Positions 28,218 through 38,447 of a stretch of 64,000 nucleotides of DNA are shown in pieces. Under the pieces are notes generated by a model. The model made no database searches and was not told where the DNA came from. It saw nothing but the letters and a program-made list of their open reading frames with translations. Every line of letters begins with the position of its first letter. The first letter of the stretch is position 1. The stretch is from JBBIPA01 sp963775935 (GTDB lineage: Bacteria; Chloroflexota; Dehalococcoidia; GIF9; UBA5629), in contig CAVZKR010000006.1 of assembly GCA_963775935.1 (NCBI GenBank), positions 62,001 to 126,000 of the forward strand, read 5' to 3'. The position numbers and the translations under genes were made by a program.

Positions 28218-28300
28218 TTTTATTTCGCTCTATAAGGCTCCTTTGCGTCTATATGTAATGAACTACATTGAATACCAAAGACGCGAGGAAAAAGCCTCCC
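27835..28300 (-). repeat. Direct repeat, part 1 (permease 5' end and leader), copy at 27.8 kb
   Basis: 466 bases match 40932-41397 in the same orientation with the same length. They cover the permease N-terminus and its upstream leader. Together with the match 28947-29228 to 41401-41682 (282 bases each) this shows that one copy derives from the other and that the 41-kb copy lost 646 bases between the two matches. Confidence 0.88.
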
Positions 28301-28356
28301 AATTACACGCAAAAGCTTAATATATTCCTATTATGTCCCGGTTTGCAGGAAATTAT

Positions 28357-29118
28357 TCACTTTCCTAGATATCCTAACTCTTTTGAAATGTCACTGGCAG
28401 CTTTTTTAATTAAAGGTGCAAACTGCCGCATTTTAGCACGTGTTAAGCTATTTGAAGGGCCAATTACAACAACTGCGCCAACCGCATTTCCATTATAATC
28501 CTTTACTAAGGAAGCTATACTATTCTCGCTTACATGATGCTCCTCAAAGTTATATGCGATGCCTTTTTGCTTGATAAGTAGAAGTTGATTTTTTAAATCC
28601 TCGAAATTTGTTATTGTTTTAGGCGTCGTTGATTGCATGGATATTGAACTACAATAATTTTTAAGCTCTAGAGCTGTCATATTTGCCAGAATTGCTTTAC
28701 CTGAGGCTGTTTTATATAGTGCAACCCCTGTTGGGATACCTTCTTCCGGTATTATTTTTAACATATTAGTGGAAGGTATTACAGCTATGTGCATAGATTC
28801 CACCCCATCCCAAGTTATGTAAGTAATTGTCTCACTAATGAAGTGACTTAGTTTAACAAGGAAAGGGTATACTATGCTCTTGAGCTTAATCTTATTGCCG
28901 TCATTCTTTTTAAATTCTAGTATTTTTGTTCCAAGCTGATAACCTTTTCTCCATCCTATTTTCTTTAGGTATCCCCTCTTAACAAGTTTAGAAGTAATCC
29001 GATTTGTTGTTGTTATATTGTAGCCGGTCAATTCAGCCAATTCTGGCAAAGAAAAATTTATTTTATCAAGCAAAAATAATTCTAAAATATCGAATGTCTT
29101 ATCTAAGACTTTAAGCAT
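28357..29118 (-). CDS. IclR-family transcriptional regulator 2
   Basis: A 253-residue IclR protein with a winged helix (LPELAELTGYNITTTNRITS, residues about 23-45) and an effector domain containing YKTASGKAILANM and NSIASLVKDYNGNAVGAVVVIGP. A consensus-like promoter lies upstream at 29190-29218. It is followed by the truncated permease, while the intact permease (39575-41314) has only a front fragment of the same regulator. The ancestral operon therefore probably ran IclR, permease, ATPase, SBP. Confidence 0.9.
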   Translation of the reverse strand: MLKVLDKTFDILELFLLDKINFSLPELAELTGYNITTTNRITSKLVKRGYLKKIGWRKGYQLGTKILEFKKNDGNKIKLKSIVYPFLVKLSHFISETITYITWDGVESMHIAVIPSTNMLKIIPEEGIPTGVALYKTASGKAILANMTALELKNYCSSISMQSTTPKTITNFEDLKNQLLLIKQKGIAYNFEEHHVSENSIASLVKDYNGNAVGAVVVIGPSNSLTRAKMRQFAPLIKKAASDISKELGYLGK

Positions 29119-29228
29119 TTTAATTCGTTCTATGTTGCTCTATTATCATAATATGACAATTATATAATCTTACTACGACTATCGGTAAAATGATATTAAA
29201 TCTTAATTGATTTGTCAAGGGATTGTTG
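28947..29228 (-). repeat. Direct repeat, part 2 (IclR 5' end and promoter), copy at 29 kb
   Basis: 282 bases match 41401-41682, covering the first ~57 codons of the IclR gene, its start and its promoter. In the other copy the start codon has become ATA, so only this copy encodes a regulator. Confidence 0.85.
29190..29218 (-). promoter_or_regulatory. Candidate promoter of IclR 2
   Basis: On the minus strand TTGACA (29218-29213), a 17-base spacer and TATCAT (29195-29190) form a near-consensus sigma-A promoter about 70 bases before the IclR start. The -35 box overlaps the stop codon of the ISL3 remnant. A copy of this promoter is kept at 41.65-41.68 kb ahead of the dead IclR fragment. Confidence 0.5.
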
Positions 29229-29660
29229 ACTCTATATTAAATATTGTGGAAACAGGTTCTTGATGGAGTAGCATCTTTCCCCAGTAAACCTCGATATTTT
29301 TGATAGTATAAGAAATGCGCTTCAGCATCTTAATCTTAGTATTACAGCCTTCGATGAAGCCATTAGTAGTATGGTTATTAAAGTAATTCAGTATTGGCGC
29401 GCGCCAATGGTTCAGTGCATTCCCCTACCTTACGAGCTTACCTTCATCGTTTGACTTCAGGTTGAGGATGATATTATCCAAAAACTTTACAGTATCTACC
29501 GGGCTTTCTTGCCTATAGAGTTCTCTTAATTTCTCCCTACTCCGGTAAAACGCCTTAAAACTGGAATACCTATGTAGAAGTTCGTCTAATCTCTTCTTCT
29601 CTTTCTCTCCAAACTTTTTACCACCTATCTGAAACATCTTCTTGGTGATTTTAACCTCCC
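29215..29660 (-). pseudogene. ISL3-family transposase C-terminal remnant
   Basis: One minus-strand frame reads KKRLDELLHRYSSFKAFYR, then after an in-frame TAG continues GFIEGCNTKIKMLKRISYT and IEVYWGKMLL. This is the end of an ISL3-type transposase, including its conserved NGFxEGCNxKIKxLKR motif. The front two-thirds is absent. The original stop is now embedded in the IclR promoter. Confidence 0.75.
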
Positions 29661-29874
29661 TTACTATCCCCTAAATCGTTTTTCTTCACTTCCCTAACTT
29701 GATATTCTTTAAGAGTCAGTGGAGTTATGATACCATTTTACTGGTTTTTAGCCAGCGGCGATAAGTCCTCCTTTCTTGCACTGGCGTTCTTACCACCTTA
29801 TCACTTTTTCCCTATAATAAGTTGCTTTCCTGCTTCTATTTTTTTAGTTATGCATTTCCGCCCATCTTTTATGA

Positions 29875-30690
29875 TTATTTTGATAAAGGAATATCTCCCA
29901 GGTTCACATCCTTTTCTGTACTTATTGAGTCTATCGACTTGGTGGCGAATCCTTTCGCTTCTACCTGCAATGAATATTTGCCTATATCTAACCCTTCAAA
30001 CCAGAAGTCGCCAAAGCCATCCGTCGTTGCCGTCAGCTTCTTTCCGTTAGCACTGAGCGTACAGGTGGCGCCTATTATCACCTCTTTCTCTGCCGGGTCA
30101 TAGATGGTTCCAGCCACAAACTTTTTGGGTATGTTCAGGTAGTATACCCTTGGCTTAGCCTTGTACTCTGGATGCAGCACTTCGGCTTTCTTTATCAGCT
30201 CCTTTGCCTCAGATTCTTCCATGAACTTGAGTGCTTCCGTGGGGCAGGCATCAACACACCTTGGTACTTTTATCGATTGTCCCTTATCGAGAAGGTGGGA
30301 ACAGCCAGTACATTTCTGAGCTATGTTCAGGTCTTCATTGAAGTAGATGACATGGTAGGGACAGGCGTCAACGCAGTTCTTGCAGCCGGTGCACTTCACC
30401 GGGTCGATGATAACCAGCCCGTCATCTCTTTTGTAGATGGCACCTTCTATGGGACAAGCAGGGATGCAGGGAGCTTCATCGCAGTGCATACAGAGAACCG
30501 GACGGTAGTACATCTTGACCTTGGGTACTGTTCCCCTGATGAACTCGTGTTGCTTCAGCCAGAACTGGCCGGTATCTGGTTGTGGTTTGGCATAGGGTGA
30601 CCAGTCGTTACCGACATGTTCATCCTTACAGGCGATCTGGCAGCAGTAACAACCATTACAGATAGAAACATCATGAACAAAGACTTTCAT
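29875..30690 (-). CDS. Transhydroxylase-like Fe-S beta subunit
   Basis: A 271-residue iron-sulfur protein resembling the small subunit of pyrogallol-phloroglucinol transhydroxylase. Residues 1-190 carry Cys motifs for several [4Fe-4S] clusters (CNGCYCCQIAC, CMHCDEAPCIPACP, CTGCKNCVDACP, CTGC and CVDACP), as in DmsB-type proteins. Residues from about 195 to the end form a predicted beta-sandwich (FVAGTIYDPAEKEVIIGATC, TTDGFGDFWFEG), matching the prealbumin/Cna-like C-terminal domain peculiar to transhydroxylase beta. It begins where the alpha gene ends (the stop of one abuts the start of the other), so the subunits are coupled. Cytoplasmic. It is the only beta gene seen for three alpha-like genes. 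Confidence 0.9.
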   Translation of the reverse strand: MKVFVHDVSICNGCYCCQIACKDEHVGNDWSPYAKPQPDTGQFWLKQHEFIRGTVPKVKMYYRPVLCMHCDEAPCIPACPIEGAIYKRDDGLVIIDPVKCTGCKNCVDACPYHVIYFNEDLNIAQKCTGCSHLLDKGQSIKVPRCVDACPTEALKFMEESEAKELIKKAEVLHPEYKAKPRVYYLNIPKKFVAGTIYDPAEKEVIIGATCTLSANGKKLTATTDGFGDFWFEGLDIGKYSLQVEAKGFATKSIDSISTEKDVNLGDIPLSK

Positions 30691-33355
30691 TTAGTCCATA
30701 CCTCCTTCAACCCAGGCATTGAACCGTAGTCCAGAAGCCGGGTCATATTCTCTTTCGAATGCTTCAGGATATTGTTCTTTCCATTTTTCCATTTGAGCCA
30801 TAGTTACCTTTTCAACCTCCACCAAATAGCCGGTTGTGGCCTGGCCGACACAATTCTTGGAAATGATTCCATCCGGAGAAATCAGGTTGATGGCGCCTCC
30901 ACGATCAATCTTTCCGGGAAGTATCGAATCACCCCTTGATCCGTGGTCCACATATACAGCACCGGGCATGATTCTCTCCCAGACAAGAGCCCCGCAAAGG
31001 ACAGAGCCTCGCTCGTTATACGCTTTTACTATATCTCCGTTTTTTATACCCCTTTTAGCTGCATCCGTAGGATGTATCCAGAGAGGTTCATACATGTATC
31101 CATCCCACCCTTTGACCTTACACGTTGGGATTTCCCTTAACCATGAAATATCATCGCATTGGGCATGTACTCTCCATCGTCCGTGGTTGGAAATAGCGAG
31201 CAAAGGGTATTTCGCAGCACGCTCACTCGAAATTCGCTCGTCATGCATTTCACTTTTTTCGATCCACTTCGGTACGGGAGGCCTTTCTTCATCATGCGGG
31301 AAGTGTTTTGCTAATCTCTCGGAATAAAACTCTATCTTGCCGCTTGGCGTTGAGAGAGGGTTACCTTTCGGATCCTTGTAGAACGCTATTAGACCAGCCT
31401 GATCTTTTTGCCAGTTTGCTCTTGAAGGAACAACATAATATCCCTTTTTGTTAATTTCCTCCCATGTTATCTTATCCTGCACTCCCGACTTCTCGAATCC
31501 CTGTCTTATCCATTGTTTTACTGTCTTACCCTGGGTTATCGCTTCAAGCAATCCCAACTTTTTGGCAATTTCACAGACAACTTCATAATCACTTTTCGAT
31601 TCTCCTATAGATTCAACACATTGTGGTTCAGGGAAAATCAGGTTATACTGCAAGCTGCCAACATCTACCCCTATATCCTCCTCCTCAAATTTGGTGTTTA
31701 CCGGCAGGATTATGTCAGCAAACAAGGCATCGTTCTCGAGCCATGGATGCTGGACTACAAAGCATTCTATCTTCGGGTTTCTCATGGCATCTATCGTCTC
31801 ATTGCCGCAGTTCCAGCAGGTTGTGCGACAGGGCGTATCTGTCCAAATCATATGGATTTCAGTGCCGCCTTCTTCTTTTGGTATAGGGTATTGATACTTC
31901 ACGAACTGGTCTTCAACTGGCGCTTCGATTGCCCCAGTACCCATATAATAGATAGGCGGATTAGCGATAGCTTTATGTATGAGTGTCTTGGGAATGTGTT
32001 GTTTTGGTAGTTGTTCAGGTGGTATTATTGTTGGCGTTTTCATACCCAAGGGGCGTGCTGATAAGACATTTGGAGTCACTGAGGCTGTAGAGCTAAGGGG
32101 ATCGAGAATAGGAGGAATTACCGTGAATTGGTGAACTCCCGGTTTTCCCAGCCCTTGCATAGCCAGGTTAGCAAACTTCCAGACGGGCTGGTTCATGGGA
32201 ATACGGCCCTCTGATGTAGCCGCCTCCACAGAAATGGGCTATCGACGTCTTTTTTGACGCCCACTGTCTGGCAAGCGCTTTGATTGTCCACTCAGGGACA
32301 CCGCATTTGTTAGAAGCCCAGGTAGGTGTCTTCGGAACTCCGTCTTCCTTGCCCATAACATAGCTGTTGAACTTATCGAAACCAACGGTATGGGTAGCTA
32401 CATAGTCTTTATCATAGGTCCCTTCGGTTATCCAGATATAAGCTATCGCCAGATGCAAAGCAGCATCAGTATTAGGCAATACAGGAATCCATTTATCAGC
32501 GTGAACCGCTGCTCCATAGTTCAGATCTGGACATATATATACACACTTAATCCCCAGTTCCCGAAACCAATAAGAAAGCCTACTTGCTGCCTGTCCCGAC
32601 CTGTACCAGGGTGTGGTTTCAGGGTCACATCCCCAATAAAGAAGCATATCTGAATTATGGGCAACGTCATTGTAGATATTACCTTGCGGAGTCATCAAGC
32701 CAAGGGGGTCCATTCCCCATATGTGCTTCGCCCCCCAATACCATCCTTCCCAGCTATCAGGATTCCTAACTTGTTGTGTATAACCCCCCATCTTTCCAAG
32801 AAGCAATGTCTGGTAGCCATGAGCGCAATGCACTGTCTTCGTCTCTCCATGTCCATCCGCCTGGGCTAAGATAGCAAAAGGTCCATATTTCTTATGAATC
32901 CTTTTTATCTCATTCGCTACTATATCAGTAGCCTCGTCCCAGGATATTCGCCTGTATTTGCTTTTACCCCTATTCTCGGTATGCCTTTCGCCATTAGGAT
33001 CCCAATCAATTCTCTTTAAGGGATACTTAATTCTATTAGGCGAATAGACACGCTTTTTATAAGCGAGACTAAGGGGAGGCAATAAAGTCTTCATCAATGG
33101 CTTAAATACTTTACCCCGCGCCTCCATTTTCCATGGCTTAAATACTTCAGGCTGGTACTTCCAGTCATAGTGTAACGGCTTAATCCTGACTATCCTGCCT
33201 TTATTAACATCAACCGCCGCAGCATTAAAATGGGTGTCACCATGCCAATCAATCGATTTTACAAAAGTCTCCTCTTTTACATATGATGGTTGAATTACTT
33301 CCCTTTGCCATATAGCCTTACGTCGAGCTTTTAACTCATTTTTTTCGTCTGACAT
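30691..33355 (-). pseudogene. Transhydroxylase-like molybdopterin alpha subunit with a frameshift
   Basis: Two overlapping frames make one protein of about 888 residues. The N-terminal frame (start 33355, with AAGGAG upstream) holds DGHGE and NPDSWEGW, with the same His/Asp/Ser active-site set as the other copies. It runs to PYSHEPARLEV near 32170-32190 and stops. The C-terminal frame resumes at once with NLAMQGLGKPGVHQF and continues through ISNHGRWRVHAQCDD to the normal end. The break is a single-base indel. Both parts are otherwise undamaged and the beta gene is intact, so this is either very recent inactivation or a sequence error. If error, this is a complete alpha-beta transhydroxylase-like enzyme. 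Confidence 0.85.
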
Positions 33356-33610
33356 GTAATGAGCTCCTTTACAGAATTTAATCCTGCTCAATTTATGGTA
33401 GTTTCGCGAATTTCCGTGCTCGTCTGGAAAGGCATACTTTCTATCAGATTCACCATATACTTATTTGCCCAAGCTATTGCCCTAATACTAATCATCGGCG
33501 GTGATACCTGTAAATTCTACTCAACTCTGGGAGTATAAACCAAGTACAAAAAGAATATCTGTTTCTATAAGTGAAAGCGCCATTGCCCACTAGTTATGGT
33601 TTCAATTTTC

Positions 33611-33790
33611 TTAATTAGCTGCGGTATGCTTCAGACTATCTTCAACCCAGGCGTTAAAACACAGCCCAGAGGCCGAGTCGTACTCTCTTCCAAATGCGTC
33701 AGGGTATTGCATCCTCCATTCTTCCATCTGGAACATGGTGACCTTTTCGACGCCGTCAATAGTAGCCGATTTCTCAAAAACTTCAGTTAG
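33611..33790 (-). pseudogene. C-terminal scrap of a transhydroxylase-like alpha subunit
   Basis: The minus strand reads VEKVTMFQMEEWRMQYPDAF then REYDSASGLCFNAWVEDS and a stop, which is the last ~45 residues of the molybdopterin subunits in this window. Nothing else of the gene is present. It lies between the intact alpha gene and the right arm of the inverted duplication, so it marks the breakpoint of that duplication. Confidence 0.8.
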
Positions 33791-33806
33791 TTCAGGGGCT
33801 AAGGGG

Positions 33807-34007
33807 CTACATCAGTGACACTGGTAGTGTGACGTCGATACACCGTTTCGGGCACTCCATATAGCATATACCACAGTGCCAGCATTCCTCCTCATGCTCC
33901 ACCTTTGGCATATCCATGGCTTTGTCCCAAATGTAAACGTCCATAGGACATATGTCATAGCATCTTCGGCAACCAATACAGCGATGGTAATCTATCTTTA
34001 CAGGCAT
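33807..34007 (-). CDS. 2[4Fe-4S] ferredoxin, duplicate copy
   Basis: A 66-residue protein identical to that encoded at 13763-13963, with CIGCRRCYDICP and CWHCGICYMECP cluster motifs. It follows the frameshifted flavoprotein copy by one base. With its partner broken it may be unused or may serve other flavoproteins. Confidence 0.88.
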   Translation of the reverse strand: MPVKIDYHRCIGCRRCYDICPMDVYIWDKAMDMPKVEHEEECWHCGICYMECPKRCIDVTLPVSLM

Positions 34008-34008
34008 G

Positions 34009-35693
34009 CTACTTTACCTCCTTTTTATATTCCGGCTTTAGCTTTGGCATCTCTCTTCTTTCAAGCACTGCCTTTCCGTTCTCCATTCGCTGAATAGTCA
34101 CTTTATCTAACGCCGGGTCTTCCTTGGTATAATCTGTCCTATAGAATTGAGCCCGTGACTCTCTCCTTTCAAGAATAGCCTGCATGTACGACTCAGCTAG
34201 GTCCAATATATTCCGGCACTCCAGACATCTCATCAGGTAGTGAGGACTTTTGGCCATTAGCTTGGGTAGGGCAACTCTTCTTAGAGTACCGAGTCGCCTC
34301 AACCCTTCCAGCAGCTTGCCCTCGGATTTGAAGAGTCCTGTATACCGCTCATTTGCAGACCGAATTGCTGTCTCAAGTTCCATTGGCTCCACCCCATCCT
34401 TCATGTGCAGCGGCGCTAACGCAATCTCTTTCTGCCTTATCAGTTGAGCCTTGTCCAGAATAGGTTCACTGGTTTTTCCGACGCTGGTGTGTATGGTGTT
34501 ACCTAAGAGTAGGCCACTAATTGAAGCACCAGCACATCCGCAAAAACCAGTAGCACAGTCCCCTACTGCGTACAAACCTTTTAAGGAAGCTTTGAAGTTC
34601 TCATCTATTAAGATACCACCCCACCAGGTAAGATTAAGCGGCTTAGCATTTATTTCAAAACGATGGGTTCTAGGATTGAATCCTCTTTCCTCTGCTATCT
34701 TAAACGATATTGGTCTCTCATCTGCATAGGCAACCTCTACCCTCTTCTGATAGTCATCATTCAGGTTTTCAATACTGTAGTAGACCGGGGTTTCGCCGTT
34801 TCTCTCCAGTCGGTCATACGTAGCTGGTGATGGACAAACCAACTCTTTACCCTTCCAGGTGAAGACCTTGTTAGGGATTCCATCATTCATACGAAAGTTG
34901 CCGAAAGAAATTGATAAATCATCACGTATTCTAAAAACCCACGCGTTCATCTCCATATTGCCTAGTTCAGCACCAGCTCTATACGCTACTCCCAACCCGT
35001 CTCCAGAACCCCCAGCTGGGCAGAAGTGGTACCTCATCTTGTATTTCCCAGGCTGGGGATTTTCCGGCTCAAATATACGATTGACCCAGCCAGTCGCCAA
35101 TATGGTTGCCTTTGACTTAATAACGATGAATTCCCCAGTGCGAGAGTTTATTGCGGTGGCTCCGACTACCGCACCTTTATTCGTGAGTAAGTCCACAACC
35201 ATAGTCCGATCGAGTACATTTACGCCCTTTTTTCTCACTATCTGTGATAGTTGTGGTTTAACATTCTGCCAGTGGACCCTGAGAGCAACCTTCTTAGGCG
35301 GCAAACCCAAACGAGGCCAGGGCATCCAATAAGGTTCCCCATTTTCCCACTTCATGGTTACACCCATCTTATCCAATTCGTCTAACGCCCAGAAAGCATT
35401 ATCCATGAGCTTATACGCAAGATTCTCATCTATGAAAGACCCTCCCTGGAGCGATCTATGCCACCGGTCGTGTAGTTTAAACAACTCTAATGTTGTCAAA
35501 CCATCACGTGGGAACATTGAGCCGAAGTGGTCGATGCCTTGTCCAGCGCTCCACTCCTCACAGTGGCTGACTTCTCAAGCAGGGTTACGTCTAAACCATG
35601 CTCTCTTGCCTTTGCTGCAGCGCAACAACCACCGAGGCCTGCCCCAACCACCAGTACGTCAGTTTCTATTATCTTTTCTGCAATCTGTTCCAT
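34009..35693 (-). pseudogene. AprA-like flavoprotein, duplicate copy with frameshift
   Basis: Sequence matches the gene at 12076-13761, except that a GGG run in the left arm (GAGTGGGAGCG) is GG here at about 35551. The frame is lost after ATVRSG, just past the FAD dinucleotide fold; the rest (from MFPRDGLTTLELF) is intact in another frame. A one-base loss in a short G run can be real or a sequencing artefact. If real, it removes most of the protein. Confidence 0.88.
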
Positions 35694-35872
35694 AATTTTA
35701 CTAACCTCCTTTCTCTCTCGGCGCCATGTCTACCATAATAACTTCCCCACCTGCGACTTTGCTCATTTCACTCCACCGCTCTGTTATGATCGCATTCTCA
35801 AATTCTTCATCCCCATACCTTATAGTTTTTACATATTCGGGGAGTACTTCATTCAATGCAATAACATAACTA

Positions 35873-36990
35873 TATGTAACGTCTTAAATATTTGCGCATA
35901 ATACTTTAAGAGTGCCATTAGGCTGCTCCCATCTCGTAAATTGAGATACTAAAGCGATTCTCAATTTTTCGACGGATGTGAAATAACGGTTGTGAGTTAC
36001 CTGTCGTCGAGTGATTCGCCAGACCCGTTCCACCGGATTGAGTTCGGGTGAATATGACGGCAGGAAGATTCGTATCAGTCGGTCTTGATTGGACGCGAAC
36101 AAGTCTTTCAAACCTTTCGCCCTGTGCCATTTGGCATTGTCCAGGATAAGATATATTTTCCCTTGTGTAGATTCGAGGAGATACCGGATAAAGTCGCCAA
36201 AGGTCTCGGAATTGAAGGTAGGCGCCTCTTTTGTAAGGAGACTGCCTGTTTTCAGATTGAGTGCCCCGAAGAAACCCACGTTGTGACGGACTGAAGGCGA
36301 AACTACGCGAGGTTGTTGTCCTTTCGGAGCCCACATCCTTATCAGGCTGCTGTGTCGCTGGAAATGGACTTCGTCCTCGCACCAAAGCTGCATCGTAGGG
36401 TCTTTCATCCACTCGTAGAAGTTTTTTTAAAGGCCTCCTGCCGGAGAGGATCGGCTTCGCTTGCCTGACGGCGAGGTCTCTGGAGGCTGAATCCCATCTG
36501 ATGGAATAGTCTTTGGCATTGCCGTACACTGAGCGATATAGCGTAGTTCTTTCCCAGGTGGTGTGACAATAACACGCCGTCCCACAGGTTTTGATCATAA
36601 CCCGTATCTCTGGGAGAACGCCGTAATTCTTTTCGCACTCTTTGCTTTTGCGAAGCTGAAAGACGGCCAGGTCGGCCAGGATGCTTTCCGTCCCAAAGTC
36701 CGCTAAGCCCGTGAGAAGCCAGTCTTTTAACCCAGTATTCGATAGTTCTGGAGGAGAATCCGAAAGCACGTGATGCCTCATAGGCACTAGCTCCACGCAA
36801 CACATACAAGACAACGGCAAGCCGATGAAAGTATCGTCCTTCCCTGGTTCGTGATAATTCATCTTGAATCGCCGCAATAAAGATTTCGGCATCCGGAATG
36901 GTTATCCTTTTCATGGGAGCAACCTCCTACAGCTTTGCTCCCATTATATAGTATTAACAAAATATACGCAATATATTATGTCGCTTCATA
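35873..36990 (-). mobile_element. IS630-family insertion sequence with TA target duplication
   Basis: About 1.12 kb inserted at a TA dinucleotide: TA at 35871-35872 and again at 36991-36992, where the uninterrupted left arm has a single TA (AACTAGTATC). The ends are imperfect inverted repeats beginning TATG, sharing stretches such as TTGCGCATA and TTGCGTATA. This fits the TA specificity of IS630/Tc1-mariner elements. It carries one transposase gene in two overlapping frames. Confidence 0.92.
35884..36914 (-). CDS. IS630 transposase, two frames joined by likely -1 slippage
   Basis: The upstream frame (36914-36405, start after AGGAGG) encodes the DNA-binding part with HTH segments SAYEASRAFGFSSRTIEYWV and an arginine-rich linker. 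The downstream frame (to 35884) holds the DDE domain: EDEVHFQ, LILDNAKWHRA and PSYSPELNPVERVW. They overlap at TTT followed by seven A near 36424; a -1 shift on the A run joins EAFKK to NFYEWMKDP smoothly. Programmed frameshifting is known in some IS630 elements, so the transposase may be functional. Confidence 0.85.
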
Positions 36991-37191
36991 TAGTATCTTT
37001 CTCCTCTGCGCGCCGCTTAATCATTTTCCATAGAGGAAACTCAAATTTCTCTTCATAATGTTTGTCAGAGGTTGGCTCTCCTCCTATCATTTTTTTGTAC
37101 CTCCTAATAAATTAAATTAATTGTGGCAAAGAATTAATAGCGACATGGCAAAAACTACGGCAAGGCCGTAATACAATAGATGACGCTAACA

Positions 37192-38316
37192 CTATTTGCC
37201 GCTTATGATAATTTGTATCTCCTTCACCAAATCTTGATACTCCTTGGAGCCTGTATAGGCTATCCAATCTGGTTCTGCACCGTCACTTATCTTCATGCCC
37301 TCTTTTTTGCCTTTCTGCACGATATCATACATTTCGGAGGGATAGAAATTATTCTCAGCTCTAATCTCATTGAAAGTGAATTTTGCGCCCTCTTGGCTCA
37401 CAAGATAGCTGGCAATCAGCTTGGCTGCATTGGGAGACTTGGCACCGGTCCGCACTGTAAAACAGTTTTGTTGTATGTCCAAGAATCCTGGATTTTTCCA
37501 TGCCGCCGGCATACCCTTTTTCACCGCCTCGTTTTTATAGGTAGTTTGGGTAAAAGCTACCACAACTTCGCCGATTAAATAGCGGTTTAGTACTTCACTA
37601 TGTCGCCCTGGGATTGCGCCGTTCTGCATAAGCGCTCGCATGTCCGCCAGGGTCTTCTCTTTGCCCAGGACCCATGCCCACTTAGCCCAGGCAGCCGGGT
37701 AGTTAAAACAGGCTACTTTCCCTTTCCATTTGGGGTCACCCCAGCCACTTAAGGTCTTCGGTATCTCATCAGCAGTCACCTTCTGAGGATTGTACATCAT
37801 ACCCATTAAAACAGAAATGGTTATCACAGTGGGTATCCCCGCTTGTACTATCACATCAGGATTTGTCCCCTCTATAAGTATAGGTTTCCAATCCACCTTC
37901 TCGAATATGCCCGCATCTACACCTGCTAGCATGTTATTTGTAGTAGTGTTCATAAGGTCGTAAGATGGAGGTGCTCCTGCTTTATGCTCCATAATTGCCT
38001 TGGCCATTTCCTGCGCATATACAGCGACAGTTTGCGTGTTTTTAATATCGAGCTTGACATCGAACTTTTGCTGAATCTCTTTTTCTAATTTTTTTATTGT
38101 CTCATCTGTATACTCGGTGCCCAAAAGCACGGAGACGCTTCCCTCTCTTTTGGCTCCTTCAATAATTGAATCCAGAGGTGTCGGCGTCGGCGCAGGCTTA
38201 GTAGCAGGTGGGGGTGTTACTGGTGGTGCTGGAGATGGTGCTGCGCAGGCTGCCAATACGACACCCAAAATCAACAGCAGTGCCAAACCGATTTTCATAT
38301 ACATCTTCGAAAACAT
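37192..38316 (-). CDS. ABC substrate-binding lipoprotein, operon D
   Basis: A 374-residue lipoprotein. Start at 38316 after GAGGAGG. Signal peptide ending LAACAAP gives lipidated Cys near residue 23, then a Pro-rich linker. The binding domain (EGAKREGSVSVLLG at its front) is of the FbpA clan and differs from operon A's, although leader and signal peptide are nearly the same. That mosaic pattern suggests that binding domains have been exchanged behind a common transporter core. It is the last gene of the operon permease-ATPase-SBP. Confidence 0.9.
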   Translation of the reverse strand: MFSKMYMKIGLALLLILGVVLAACAAPSPAPPVTPPPATKPAPTPTPLDSIIEGAKREGSVSVLLGTEYTDETIKKLEKEIQQKFDVKLDIKNTQTVAVYAQEMAKAIMEHKAGAPPSYDLMNTTTNNMLAGVDAGIFEKVDWKPILIEGTNPDVIVQAGIPTVITISVLMGMMYNPQKVTADEIPKTLSGWGDPKWKGKVACFNYPAAWAKWAWVLGKEKTLADMRALMQNGAIPGRHSEVLNRYLIGEVVVAFTQTTYKNEAVKKGMPAAWKNPGFLDIQQNCFTVRTGAKSPNAAKLIASYLVSQEGAKFTFNEIRAENNFYPSEMYDIVQKGKKEGMKISDGAEPDWIAYTGSKEYQDLVKEIQIIISGK

Positions 38317-38447
38317 TTCACCCTCCTCAATATTTGTTATAGTACTTTTTCCTTTTACCAATCGACTTGCTCTAGACTACTCTCATAGGCATCACTCTCC
38401 TTACCTCGTTATCATGATAATTAGCTTACTTCGACCTAACTGCATTA

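Larger units (their letters stand above)
35701..37090 (-). pseudogene. Small unknown protein, duplicate copy split by IS630
   Basis: The 89-codon gene of 11799-12068 reappears with its N-terminal part at 36993-37090 and its C-terminal part at 35701-35872. The join across the element restores the left-arm sequence when one TA is removed. The ribosome-binding region is slightly changed (GGAGGTACAAAAAAATG against GGAGGATCAAAAATG). Confidence 0.88.
33793..37110 (-). repeat. Right arm of the inverted duplication (carries IS630)
   Basis: Inverted copy of 11775-13972, expanded by an IS630 insertion at 35873-36990. Differences from the left arm are a one-base loss in the flavoprotein gene at about 35551, the insertion, and a few substitutions around the small gene's start. 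The arms are about 20 kb apart in opposite orientation, so recombination between them would invert the segment between. Confidence 0.9.
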
